Source: Pyrenophora tritici-repentis
Taxonomy: Eukaryota > Ascomycota > Dothideomycetes > Pleosporales > Pleosporaceae
Direction of reading: 5' to 3'
Assembly: GCF_003171515.1 (NCBI RefSeq)
Contig: NC_089391.1
Coordinates: 4,092,001-4,156,000, forward strand
DNA length: 64,000 nt
Shown here: positions 11,810 to 22,220 of the stretch, in pieces
How positions within the stretch are numbered: the first letter of the stretch is position 1
Layout: every line of letters starts with the position of its first letter
Program-made: the position numbers and the translations under genes
Notes under the pieces: model-generated
Told to the model about the DNA's origin: nothing
Databases searched by the model: none
Seen by the model: only the letters and a program-made list of their open reading frames with translations

Positions 11810-13387
11810 CTACTTCTCCTTCGGTGTCACCTTCAAGTAAGGCGGGTTCTTCGGCTTATGCGCTGAGTGCCTGTTAAAGTCGACTCTCGGGGCATCCAGA
11901 ACAAGGTTTCCGCTTTTATCACAAAGATGGAAATCAAAGGAAGCGATGAAGTACGCGGTGATGATATTTTGTTCCAGCTTTGCGAAGCGCATGCCGACTA
12001 TGAACGAATTAGCCGTGACCCACAAGATACCAGTGATATACTTACGGCATGGATGCCGACCTGCTCCCCAACCCAAGAAGCCGTGAAGCTTTCTCTTATC
12101 CTCAGCACGTTCTGGAGTATATCTCGCTGGATCCCACTCATACGGGTTAGGGTAAACCTCAGGATTGAGGTGGATGTCGCCAGCAGCATAAACGACGAAC
12201 GCGTCAGGGGGGATGACCTCCTTGCTATCACCAATAGGAATAGCGCGACCACTTGTGTTCTTCCTGAATGTTGTGCCAAGTAGGTTCAAGCGAATGGAAT
12301 CACGCAAGCACATGTCGATGATGGGGAACTCGGCTTCCCAGGCATCTAGCGGAACATCGTTGAGCTGATAGCGCAACGGCGCGTTGGGATCACGGGCGTA
12401 CTTGGCTGCTGTGTTGCGTACTTCTTCTTGTGTCTTTGCTAGCCATTCTGGGGAACTAGCGAGGTAGCACATGACCCACGCGGCATTGATGCCGGAGTTG
12501 AGAATGCCTGCGAAGAGTGCGCCTACGATGAATTTCACGATCATGAATGTCCGGTCGCCTTGGTCGATCATATACTGCAGCGCATCGTCGTGCTTCTCGT
12601 CGCTCGCAGCGCGCTTTTTGATGATATTCTCTATCAGCATGTATAGGCGTCCACCAGCATAAGTTCGTTTCAAGATGGCGGGTGATGGGAATTTGGGGAA
12701 CATGACCGCGGTGGCAGTCGCGCTATTTTCGAGCATCTCAAACAGCTCCAGCATCTCGTCGAGCACCTCTAGGTCATCTCCGATCTCATCTGCGCCGACC
12801 ATGCGGATAGTGAACCTAAAGACAACGCGGTATAGGCTTTCGAAAGGGTTGGTGATGCCGCTAGGGTCTCTCTGAATGGCCTCAATAGCTTCCTGGACAT
12901 CGGAGATGAGGGTGGGCAGCTTGCGACGGAAATGCTCGGTCTTCAACAGGGATATAAGGCGGCGGTTGAACTGGTTATCCACATCATGGTCCCTGCCATG
13001 GCCATCGTCATACTTGTCTACGGCAGGTGTCTGGCCAAACAATACCGCATACCCTGCGGCGAACCCCAGATCTTTGCTTTCGAAATTCAGCTGTCGTCCG
13101 CTGTCACCCGACAATGCGACCACTGGATGTGATCCCACGTGAAAAGAGAAATGACCTGTCTGCGACTGGCTAATGCGTTGTCTGTACCAATCCCACCGTC
13201 GCATCCAGAACCCCCAGGCGCCACTTATGGGATAGTTGTCGCGGATCTCTTGTGGAGCATTGGCCGGAAGTGGGCGAATAACGAAAGTGTGAACAACCGC
13301 GTATATGGGCAGGAAGACAGCAAGACCATAAAGGAGGGCGAGTGTAGGAGAGGTCGTTATATACTGGACGAGGTCGTGGAGAGCCAT
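11810..13387 (-). CDS. Cytochrome P450 monooxygenase
   Basis: One N-terminal membrane anchor (about residues 10-30) is followed by a P450 fold. The frame looks continuous only because a 48-nt, stop-free intron (11998-12045, GTAAGT...ATAG) sits inside the heme-binding loop. Removing it restores the canonical GWGAGRHPCLG, giving 509 residues. The I-helix reads FAGILNSGINAAW, so the usual acid-Thr pair is absent, and the K-helix ExxR is DSIR (Asp for Glu). Both traits resemble CYP51-like fungal P450s that oxidise bulky lipophilic substrates, but no substrate can be assigned. The upstream TTG at 13456 is not used; the first ATG at 13387 directly precedes the anchor. Confidence 0.85.
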   Translation of the reverse strand: MALHDLVQYITTSPTLALLYGLAVFLPIYAVVHTFVIRPLPANAPQEIRDNYPISGAWGFWMRRWDWYRQRISQSQTGHFSFHVGSHPVVALSGDSGRQLNFESKDLGFAAGYAVLFGQTPAVDKYDDGHGRDHDVDNQFNRRLISLLKTEHFRRKLPTLISDVQEAIEAIQRDPSGITNPFESLYRVVFRFTIRMVGADEIGDDLEVLDEMLELFEMLENSATATAVMFPKFPSPAILKRTYAGGRLYMLIENIIKKRAASDEKHDDALQYMIDQGDRTFMIVKFIVGALFAGILNSGINAAWVMCYLASSPEWLAKTQEEVRNTAAKYARDPNAPLRYQLNDVPLDAWEAEFPIIDMCLRDSIRLNLLGTTFRKNTSGRAIPIGDSKEVIPPDAFVVYAAGDIHLNPEVYPNPYEWDPARYTPERAEDKRKLHGFLGWGAGRHPCRKYITGILWVTANSFIVGMRFAKLEQNIITAYFIASFDFHLCDKSGNLVLDAPRVDFNRHSAHKPKNPPYLKVTPKEK

Positions 13388-13977
13388 TGCGGATGTTATG
13401 TGGCAGATCTTTGATCGCGAAGTACGGAGGTGCCTTTCAAAAGCATTGTCTGCCAAGAATAATCTAGCCGAAGTACGGCCGCCTTAGCCGAGGCTTCTCT
13501 CTCCCCTCTATGTACTCATTGCCACCTTGTAACTTAATTATCTTTTGAATATGTACAAGAATTCGCTCAAACTAAGCCTGGATCTTAAGTTGCGAGAGAT
13601 CTCTCCAGCAGTTCTGCCAGATTCTGACTACCTTAGCCCTTAACTGCGGAGCTCCTTTCTTTGTAGTCTCTCTCTTTATATAGAAATAGCATGGCTCAAT
13701 ACAGTTACAGTCTAGCAAGTTACTACACTAGAGTAGTCTCTCAACGTCGTGCAGGCGATAGATTACACTCTAATAGTAGTGGGCGTGGCTAGGTGCCTTA
13801 TCCTCTATTACGACAGTCTGAGGTCTATCTTAGAGGCACTCTTTAGCGAAAGGAATTAGCTTTAGGATTAGAACGCAGGTCTAATATCTCTACTAGTCTA
13901 TACCACCTCTAGACGTACGCACTAGCTTGCCTGTCTTCTCTGTCTATCTTTATTAAGGTTTTCTGCTACCCTTATTG
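13388..13977. other. P450 upstream region grading into TpA-rich repeat relic
   Basis: After about 100 bp of P450 leader the sequence becomes rich in CTA/TAG and has stops in every frame. This looks like an unidentified, mutated repeat bordering gypsy element 1. Confidence 0.35.
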
Positions 13978-14148
13978 TGTCATGGATCAAACCCGCGACC
14001 TCTAGTAAGCGAGGTGGCCCGTGCGCCTTAAGCGAAGGCCACAGCCGAACACCAAAGTTCGACCCGCGCAGGTCTTCGAACCTGCACGCAATATCTCACT
14101 TAGTACTTAATACAGATACGGTCATCTCAACTATTGACGTCCCTCACA
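13978..14148 (+). repeat. 5' LTR of element 1
   Basis: 171 bp, bounded by TG...CA. It contains an inverted pair GCAGGT/ACCTGC just before ACGCAATAT (14086-14094), the 9-mer that is complementary to the primer site. That position is the likely start of the R region. Confidence 0.9.
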
Positions 14149-14150
14149 CT

Positions 14151-14159
14151 ATATTGCGT
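14151..14159 (+). other. Self-complementary primer-binding site, element 1
   Basis: ATATTGCGT starts after a 2-nt spacer from the LTR and is the exact reverse complement of ACGCAATAT at 14086-14094 in the LTR. It does not begin with TGG, as a site for an intact tRNA 3' end would. The arrangement matches self-priming as known for Tf1. Confidence 0.65.
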
Positions 14160-14765
14160 CTACCATACGGTACCTAGGACACGCGCGGAAAGTGACCGCA
14201 CCGAAGAACTCAGCGCGCAATCAGTATTGCTCGTGACAGCAACCCCGCAACCCCGCGGCTGAGACGGCGACAACTCGTCCCCCATCTTCGGTCACAGACC
14301 CGCATCAGGATAGCTCGCGCGCCGCCAACTGGGACTTTGAGGCTCTGTTATACGACTGCGGAGTGGAACTCAATTGTCATTGGCCCTCGTACGCGCGCGA
14401 TACAAGCTATTGTGCTGACAGCGGAAGGCGTGTTGTGCTAGAAGCCCATCATCGAAGGACGTTGCCAGTACCGCGTCGCGATTGAGAGTATCGCGATTGC
14501 ACTGGAACGATTGCGACGGTATCGCATCACCTTGGTGACTGGTAGACGGTTTGGCTCACCGCTTTACTTCGAGCAAGGAGTCAGGAGTGTGACAGCAAAT
14601 AATCAGCTGTGCTCCCCGCCCACATTTGACGCACTCTCTCACAATCATAACCACTCTCTTTCTCCACCTACATTAACCACACCCAACACCTTAAATGTTT
14701 AGAACTATCAACGCCATTAGCGACAACGTCTCTACCGGCGGCCGCCACCCCGCCGATCTAGCGAC

Positions 14766-17075
14766 ATGCAGCCTCCTCCACAGCCCAGCGTGACTGACTT
14801 CCCTATTGGCCGCAAGAAGCGCAAAGACAAAGCGCCCGCGACCCCCCGCAGCCAAGACTCCAGCCGCGAGCGACCTAAGGATACTGCATCCGACACCCAA
14901 CAAACTATTAGCCAAGGCCCCGCTCCTAAGCATGAGCCTGTTCGTCGATCCGAACCAGGCCGTCGAAGCACCTTCGGCTACCCCGCACTTCCAGTTACAG
15001 AAGGAGACAGCCAAGAGCCCACAATGGTACCACACGACCCTGCCGACATCTACGATGTTATAGTTGGCAGTTGTCGACTCCAATCCCTCAGAAACAAGAA
15101 CGTCTTGTCTGCCAAGATTACTCACTCTGAGTTCACGTTCATCACTATTGTACAAAACGAGACTGAGGATGAATTTGAGCTGTACCTAGGCCGAGAATCT
15201 CCCCTGGAAGAATTCCAAGTCCCCGTCTGCACTGACGACGACTTATTGGAGCTAGCCACTTCAAACACCGCGTTCCTGCGCTCTCTAGCTATTGAGCTCA
15301 TGAAGTTCGCCGCTGCTTGCGCTCCTATCCTGGACGCGAACATCGATGCAATAACCAAGGAAGCTCACGAAGCCGCTGTTAACCGCTTACGCCTTCGCAT
15401 CACTAAGGCTGAAGCTAAGCTTAGCTGGTACGAGAAGGAAGTCTCAAAGCTGACTGAGACTATTGAGACTACTAATGCTGAGTTGGAACACACCAACCGA
15501 GAGCGTAATGAGCTTAAGCTAGAGGTCGAGCGCTTTTATCGTCCTTCATCCTCCAAGACCGCCGGTTGCACTAACCCTACTCACCAAGACTGGTATGAGG
15601 ACTGGAAACACGAAGAAGCGCAGTCCATTAAGTTCCACGGCCTGTACGAGGAGTTCTTCAGGAAGCACCAGGAAGAGCGCGCCCGCGCAGACCGCTATCA
15701 CCAGCAGCGCGCAGAACGCGACGCCGACTACGAAGATGTGGTCGCCCAGAACTGCGCACTTGAAGAACAACTTGTCCAAGCTACTGAGAATACCCGCAAG
15801 CTAGAGACCTCTCTAACTCAGCAACAGCGTGAGTACAATGACGTTGTTGCGCGCCTTCAGCGATATGATCATAACTTCCGCCCGTACACCTTGCAGCGTC
15901 GCGAGGACCGCGGTCGTAACAGTCATCTATCTACTCAGCGCAACCGACGACACGAGTCACCTGAGCGCCGTACAGATCGCCGCACTGCATCACCTAACCC
16001 GTATCCTAGCCGACAAGCCACTCCTGTTGTTACTCGGCCTGCGCCTCGCCCTCGCGGCGACTCTCACTCAAGATCGCGCTCCCGCTCCCGCCGAGATCGC
16101 GCGAATCCGTTGAACCAAGATCCTCACCGATATATCCCTCCTCCATACAACGGCCAGCAATCAGTACAACAGGCAGCGTCCACAGTTGGAGGTCTAAGCC
16201 TTTCCTTTAAGCTCCCCGACATTGAAGTCTGGAAAGGCAACGATGATACCAAGAACTACGACAAGTGGCGTCGGTCAGCCATCCAGAAGTGCGAATCTCT
16301 GCCTGAAGACAAGCAATTGGCCTACTTGGAGATGAAGGTGGACGGCGCAGCATGGCAATATATTGACGATCTCAAGTTCGAACACTACTTGGACCTTCTT
16401 GAAGGACTGGACCCATACTACGCGCGCTCTACCTACGAGAAGGTCTCAGAAGCACAGTCGCAACTCGCTGATGGCTCTCTCAAGATGGGATCGTCTGAAT
16501 CCTTTGCAGATTGGCGTGGGCGCTTTATGAGCGTGTGTCGCCTAGTGAAGCTTCCAGACAGCGCCATGATTGGCTACGCTCGCGCTTTCCTGCGACCTGG
16601 CCTCGCCGCCGCCGCCTCACACGCCTTTGACGATGAGCAAGAGAATGCTCTTGTCAAGTTCCTTGACGCCGCCCGCAAGTCTGATCTAACACAGAAACAG
16701 ATTAATCAAGGCAAGACCGCTGCTGACAAACCTCGCACCAAGCCGCGCACGCGCTCCCCAAATGATCGTAATCCTGCACGAAAGGCTCGCTCTGGCCGAG
16801 GACAACATCGCGAAGCTACTACGACGCGCACAGAGTGGCAGAAGGACGCAATGGCTAAGGCTAAGGTCTGCTTCCGTTGTGGCGAGACTGGTCACCAGGC
16901 GCGCGATAAGAAGGGTTGCGCAATCTTAGACTGGGACCAAATCAAGCCTAAGCTTAGTAGTATGCATCTCTATGCTATGGGAGCGGACTTCGACGCCGAA
17001 GACGACGACTCTAATGCTTCCACTGAAGAGGAGCCTGAGTTGGACGACATGGGCGAGCCAGTTTCGGAAAACTAG
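14766..17075 (+). CDS. gag: Gag polyprotein, element 1
   Basis: 769 residues. The N-terminal region is Pro/Ser-rich. A long coiled coil follows (about residues 200-370), then an Arg/Ser-rich basic stretch (about 375-450), a conserved gag core (IEVWKGNDDTKNYDKWRRSA, about 488-507) and a zinc knuckle CFRCGETGHQARDKKGC. The knuckle spacing is C-X2-C-X4-H-X7-C, longer than the canonical X4. Gag forms the virus-like particle and packages RNA. Its last codons TCG GAA AAC TAG are the frameshift site used to enter pol. Confidence 0.9.
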   Translation: MQPPPQPSVTDFPIGRKKRKDKAPATPRSQDSSRERPKDTASDTQQTISQGPAPKHEPVRRSEPGRRSTFGYPALPVTEGDSQEPTMVPHDPADIYDVIVGSCRLQSLRNKNVLSAKITHSEFTFITIVQNETEDEFELYLGRESPLEEFQVPVCTDDDLLELATSNTAFLRSLAIELMKFAAACAPILDANIDAITKEAHEAAVNRLRLRITKAEAKLSWYEKEVSKLTETIETTNAELEHTNRERNELKLEVERFYRPSSSKTAGCTNPTHQDWYEDWKHEEAQSIKFHGLYEEFFRKHQEERARADRYHQQRAERDADYEDVVAQNCALEEQLVQATENTRKLETSLTQQQREYNDVVARLQRYDHNFRPYTLQRREDRGRNSHLSTQRNRRHESPERRTDRRTASPNPYPSRQATPVVTRPAPRPRGDSHSRSRSRSRRDRANPLNQDPHRYIPPPYNGQQSVQQAASTVGGLSLSFKLPDIEVWKGNDDTKNYDKWRRSAIQKCESLPEDKQLAYLEMKVDGAAWQYIDDLKFEHYLDLLEGLDPYYARSTYEKVSEAQSQLADGSLKMGSSESFADWRGRFMSVCRLVKLPDSAMIGYARAFLRPGLAAAASHAFDDEQENALVKFLDAARKSDLTQKQINQGKTAADKPRTKPRTRSPNDRNPARKARSGRGQHREATTTRTEWQKDAMAKAKVCFRCGETGHQARDKKGCAILDWDQIKPKLSSMHLYAMGADFDAEDDDSNASTEEEPELDDMGEPVSEN

Positions 17076-17105
17076 ACGCTCCTGATAACAGTCGCATTCA
17101 GGAGC
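17066..17105 (+). promoter_or_regulatory. -1 ribosomal frameshift module, element 1
   Basis: GGAAAAC (17066-17072), spacer TAGAC, stem GCTCCTGA (17078-17085), 12-nt loop (17086-17097), stem TCAGGAGC (17098-17105): eight perfect pairs. Loop CAGTC could also pair with GACTG downstream (17108-17112) as an H-type pseudoknot. The pol frame is -1 relative to gag and is open across this site. The same geometry is found in elements 3 and 4. Confidence 0.75.
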
Positions 17106-20100
17106 TAGACTGGCGCAAGGACATACAACAGAACCGCGAGACGCGAGAAAACCATAACCGTCTCAAGGTCGCTGCCGCCAGGATACTATCTCCAGAAGTC
17201 GGAGATCAGGACAACTCACAAGACGTCCAAGACCACTACATCTCTGCGATCGCCGTTAAGGGCCATCTTCGATCTACTAAACAACTACGTTACGACTCCT
17301 ACACCCTCACTTCTTCTAAGGAATGGAAAAAGACAACTACTCTTATCGACACAGGCGCTAGCGCTTCCTTTGTGAACAGGCGATGGGCTAAAGCCATGGG
17401 CCTGCCCATAATGTCTACCTCTTCACCTATCCAGCTTTCTCTCGCGGATGGGAAGGTTGTTGATACATTGAATGAAGCCGTGGAAATCCAAGTCAAACAC
17501 GGCAGCCACTTATCACCAGTCGTGTGCTTCGTCGCTGACGTAGGAGACTTTGATCTTATCCTTGGTATGACTTGGCTGGAAGACCACGACCCGGTCTCAC
17601 CTTCTCACCGCGGAGCATGAAGTTCTCTTCTTCACATTGTACTTCATGTTGTCTCGACCACGGTCTCCCTGAGACAGTATACGGCGACGGCAAGACTCCA
17701 TCACTTTCAGAATCTCGGCAAACCACGCCCGTGGGCGAGATCTGCATTATCACCGCCAAGGCCGCCTACCTCATGGCTGCGCACAACCCAGACGAAGCCA
17801 TCTGGGTCGAACCACAAGACTGGGAGAAGCTTGCTGACCCTCCAGACGACAATAACGATTGCGATTTAGACTCCTTCAAACGCAACATCGCCCGCCTCGC
17901 CGCCGTCACACAAGAGGACTACGACCACTATATGAACAAGATGGAGAGTCCACATATGACGGAAGCGGAGATCCGCAAACTGGTGCCAGACTGGTTGTAC
18001 AGCAAGATGCCAGACTTGTTCAGTCCTATACAAGCAGGGAAGTTGGCACCTCATCGCGAAGGCGTTGACCATGAGATTGACACCGACGGACGCATTCACA
18101 AGCCTAAGATCTATGGGCTCACACGAACGGAGACCAGGGCCATCAAGGCCTACATCGACGACATGCTCGGACGCGGATTCATCCGACCGTCCACATCTCC
18201 GTACGCGTCACCTGTCTTAGTTGTCAAGAAACCAGGTGGCGGACTTCGCATCTGCGTTGACTACCGTCAGCTCAACGCCATCACCAAGAAGAACCGCAAC
18301 GCTCCACCCTCCATCAAGGAAACGCTGGCCCGCATGGCCAAGGTACGATGGATGACGATTGTCGACGTTGTGGCTGCATTCAACACTGTTCGGATCAAAG
18401 AAGGCGATGAAGAAAAGACAGCCTTTCTCACTCGGTATGGGCTATACGAATACGTTGTCATGCCCTTCGGCCTCTGCAATGCGCCTGGCACTTTCCAGAC
18501 CTTTATCAATGAGACACTCCGCGAGTACCTTGACGATATCTGTACAGCTTACCTCGACGACGTCCTTATATACACCTGCGACGATGACGAGTCAGTTCAT
18601 GAAGCCGACGTCATCAAGGTCCTCTCTAAGATACGCGACGCTGGCTTCCATCTTGATCCCACGAAGTGCAAATTCAAGGTCAAGAAAGTGAAGTACCTAG
18701 GCCTCATCCTCACTACAGAGGGCATCGAAATGGATCCAAAAAAGGTCTCCACTATACTAGACTGGCAAATACCGCGCTCAGTCAAAGACGTCCAGTCTTT
18801 CCTTGGTTTCGCCAACTTCTACCGTCGCTTCATCAAAGGCTTCTCCTACATCGCAAAAGCCTTGACAGAACTCACGCGCAAGGATGGCGAAGGCAAGGAC
18901 CAGAGACATCAGTTCCCGCTCATCGCTGATAGCAAAGCTATACAAGCTTTCCATCGACTTAAGGACGCCTTTAAGACTGCAGGAGTCCTTGCACACTTCG
19001 ATCCTGACCTAGAGACTTGGTTGGAAACCGATGCCTCAGATTTCGTTACTGCAGCTATCCTCTCTCAGAAGGACGCGACAGGAGTCCTCCGCCCAGTTGC
19101 TTTCCTATCGCACAAGATGAACCCTGCGGAATGCAATTATGAGATATACGACAAGGAACTCCTAGCTATTGTCAACGCCTTTGAGCAATGGCGCTTTGAG
19201 CTGTCTGGTACTGATGATCCTATTATGGTGTTGTCTGACCATCAAGCCCTTCAGACCTTTATGACCACAAAGCGCCTCAACAGACGCCAAGCCCGTTGGG
19301 CGGAATTCATGGCAGAGTTCAACTTCATTATCAAGTACAGGCCAGGCAAGCAGGGCACGAAGCCAGACGCTTTGACAAGGCGTCCTGGCGACCTACCCGA
19401 GTCACCCGACGACATCCGCCGTCGGCATCAACTCCAGGTAGTCATCAAGCCTGACCAAGTCGATCCTGAAGCGCGCGTCTGCACCATCAACATCGCCAAG
19501 GATGGAGGTTCTCGCCATGCAGTCTACCTCGCAAATCTCATCACACAGCGCACCCTTCCTGACTCTATCCCCGCAGTCGCGCAAATGCTGTATCAACTTA
19601 GCGAGGAAGACAACATCTCTGAACGGTACGCCGTCCTCGCCGCACTGCCTGGCATCGAGCCTGAGGGGGGAGAAAACGGCGTCTCCCATGACCTCACGAG
19701 CAAAAGATCGCTCTGTGCAGCCGATAACGTTACAATCTCGCCTATTACAACGCCAATCGCCGCAACTAGTGCGCCCGCGATACCAAACGAGACGCCCGCC
19801 GCAATTAATGTGCCCGCGCCACCGAACAACGAGCTGACTATTGATGCTCTGCTTGACAATATCAAGGCAGCATACAAGGATGATAAGGTGTTGCAGGCGA
19901 TCGTCAAAGCCAAGAAGGACGGCCTACGACGCCTGCCGTTCAAACTCATACATGGAGAAGAGCACCTCAGGCTGGAACTTGGCGATTGCGAGATCACCGA
20001 CGAACTACTCTATGTGCGCAACAAGGTCTACGTCCCCGCCGGCGCCGTTCGCACCCAAGTTATTGAACAAGCCCACAAGAGCGTCTGCGGTGGCCACAGC

Positions 20101-21514
20101 GGCAAACATGAGTTATACTCCAAGCTGTCGCGATGGTATTACTGGCCTAGGATGACCACGGACGTCGCGCAATATGTACGCGCGTGTCTGACTTGCAAGA
20201 GGAGCAAAGCATACCGAGAAGGCAAGCATGGGCTGCTGCATCCGCTACCAATCCCCAGCAAATACTGGTCCAGCATCTCTATAGACTTCATCACTCACCT
20301 GCCGCCCTGCAGGCATAACGGTCAAACGTTCACTGACATCCTCGTGGTAGTCGACCGACTCACCAAGAAGAAGAAGTTCATCCCAATGGCTAGTATGACC
20401 ACCGACGCCCTTGTGGTAGCCTTTATCGAATACATCTGGCGAGAAGAGGGCTTTCCTGAGGAGATTATCTCAGACCGTGGAGCGCAGTTTGTCTCTTACT
20501 TTTGGAAGCGACTATGCCAGCGTCTGGGTGTACGCCCGAAGTTCTCGACCGCTCACCATCCCCAGACTGACGGACAAACCGAGAACGCGAACTCCTACCT
20601 CAAGCAATACCTACGCGCCTATGTCAACTACGAGCAGGATAACTGGGCGCTTTTTCTGCCAATAGCTGAATTCGAAGCCAACTCCAGCACCAGCAGCACA
20701 ACTGGCAAGTCGCCTTTCTTCGCGACTAAAGGATACAACCCACGGAGTGGCATTGAACCCCCTGCGCCAGCGCCAGGCGCTGCGACCTTGACTGCGCCTG
20801 CGCAACAAGAACGTCTCAACGCTGACGCTTTCGCGGATCGCATGAAAACGCTGCAGGACGAGCTGCGAGCTTCAATGCAATGGGCGCAAGCAAAACAAGC
20901 AGAATACGCCAATGAAGGAAGGCTACCCGCACCAGCTTTCAAAGTCGGCGACCAAGTGATGCTGGACACTCGCAACCTACGGACGAAAAGACCCTCCGCG
21001 TCATTAGACCTAAAGAACCGCGGTCCCTTTACTATCGTTCGCGCCATCAACAACACCGCATACGAGCTAGATCTTCCCGCTAACATGAAGCGCATCCACA
21101 ATGTCTTCCACCATGGCTCTTACACTTGGTTGACGACAACCCACTTACTGGACAAACACAAGATCCTGAGGTCCCTGCGGAGTTCGACCAGAAGTGGAAG
21201 ACGACACTGAATACACTGTCGAAGCAATCGAAGACTGCCGCATTAATAAGAAGCTTAAGGATCCTGCCGCCCGCGGTCGCAAGGGCAAGACTACCCAAGG
21301 CCTGCTCCAATACTTGGTACGATGGGCAAACTATCCCGACGGCCCCGACAATCCTTCATGGGAACCATACATGAACCTCGCGGACTCCGCTGACACTGTG
21401 ACGCGCTATCACCTTGATCACCCAAACAAGCCGCCTATGCACAGGAAGTTTAAGTCTCTCACAGGCAAACAAGATATGCTGGTTATGCGACTTCACGCTC
21501 TTAGTCGTGTCTAG
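17068..21514 (+). pseudogene. pol: Pol polyprotein of element 1, three frameshifts
   Basis: Read from the frameshift site, pol starts with a retropepsin (LIDTGAS at about 17342). The frame then slips at about 17598, continues as RT (YLDD in TAYLDDVLIY), RNase H (ETDASD) and integrase (His/Cys finger ending CLTCKRSK, DDE core SIDFI / SDRGAQF / HPQTDGQTENAN), slips again at about 21110 and at about 21180, and ends with a chromodomain (LQYLVRWANYPDG) at the stop 21512-21514. Each slip is explained by one missing base. The chromodomain would direct integration to marked chromatin. Without the slips the frame would be complete. Confidence 0.85.
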
Positions 21515-21827
21515 CCAGTGGTGACAACAGCAGACAAGACCAACAATAAGACTGGGATAATATAGTTGTGCTTGCTATAATCGAGGGCGTCGATAAGTTG
21601 TGCTAGAAATAGGACTTATAGACGCTGTGCTCGTGGCAAGGACTAGACTGTCAAAGTTACTATTGTTAAGACAAGATGCTAAGGTCACCACGCCACGATG
21701 ATGATCCATAATTACTGTGCACAGACAACGGGAATAGAATGTAGTAATGGAATGGACACTGCAAGCGACACGCTTGGTATGCAGCAGTTTTGCGATATAG
21801 GTATCTCCTTTGTATACAATTTTAGGC

Positions 21828-21854
<27 letters not shown>
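21828..21854 (+). repeat. A27 homopolymer in the element 1 tail
   Basis: A run of 27 A lies in the 384-bp non-coding tail between the pol stop and the 3' LTR. It is internal to the element, so it is not a poly(A) tail of an inserted retroposon. Confidence 0.9.
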
Positions 21855-21858
<4 letters not shown>

Positions 21859-21897
21859 GTTCGAGCGTTGGAACTTGCTCTCTTTTTTGGGGGGTAG

Positions 21898-22068
21898 TGT
21901 CATGGATCAAACCCGCGACCTCTAGTAAGCGAGGTGGCCCGTGCGCTTTAAGCGAAGGCCACAGCCGAACACCAAAGTTCGACCCGCGCAGGTCTTCGAA
22001 CCTGCACGCAATATCTCACTTAGTACTTAATACAGATACGGTCATCTCAACTATTGACGTCCCTCACA
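21898..22068 (+). repeat. 3' LTR of element 1
   Basis: 171 bp, identical to the 5' LTR except for one visible C/T difference. It is preceded by the purine-rich GGGGGGTAG. Confidence 0.9.
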
Positions 22069-22122
22069 GTAGATCCCCAAGGTATAGATAGCCTATAGAG
22101 CGATTTTAAGCACACGTATATA

Positions 22123-22220
22123 CAGTCGGGTGACAAAAAGAAAGAGACTTTTTAAAAGTTAACTTTTTCTAAGCTCTATATCTAAAGAACTCGACTAGCT
22201 AGACTAATACATTTTAGTTT
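22123..22220 (+). repeat. Left terminal inverted repeat of the Tc1/mariner element
   Basis: About 95 bp match the reverse complement of 39900-39996 with a few mismatches. Confidence 0.85.

Larger units (their letters stand above)
13978..22068 (+). mobile_element. Ty3/gypsy retrotransposon, element 1 (chromovirus type)
   Basis: An 8.09-kb element with two 171-bp LTRs (TGTCATGG...CCCTCACA) that differ at one visible position (C at about 14026 versus T at 21946). Order: LTR, self-complementary primer site, gag, -1 frameshift module, protease-RT-RNase H-integrase-chromodomain, non-coding tail with an A-run, G-rich polypurine tract (GGGGGG at about 21889-21894), LTR. The domain order RT-RH-IN marks Ty3/gypsy. 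No 5-bp target duplication is visible: the left flank is TATTG and the right flank is GTAGA. Pol is broken by three apparent single-base deletions, so this copy should not be autonomous unless those are sequencing errors. Confidence 0.9.

Noticed and set aside
11810..13387. Assigning the P450 as the sterol demethylase Cyp51
   Set aside because: The heme loop is similar, but the I-helix and K-helix motifs differ from true CYP51, so I keep the generic call.
21828..21854. A27 run as the tail of a LINE or processed pseudogene
   Set aside because: It is internal to element 1, with no flanking duplication and no retroposon body upstream.
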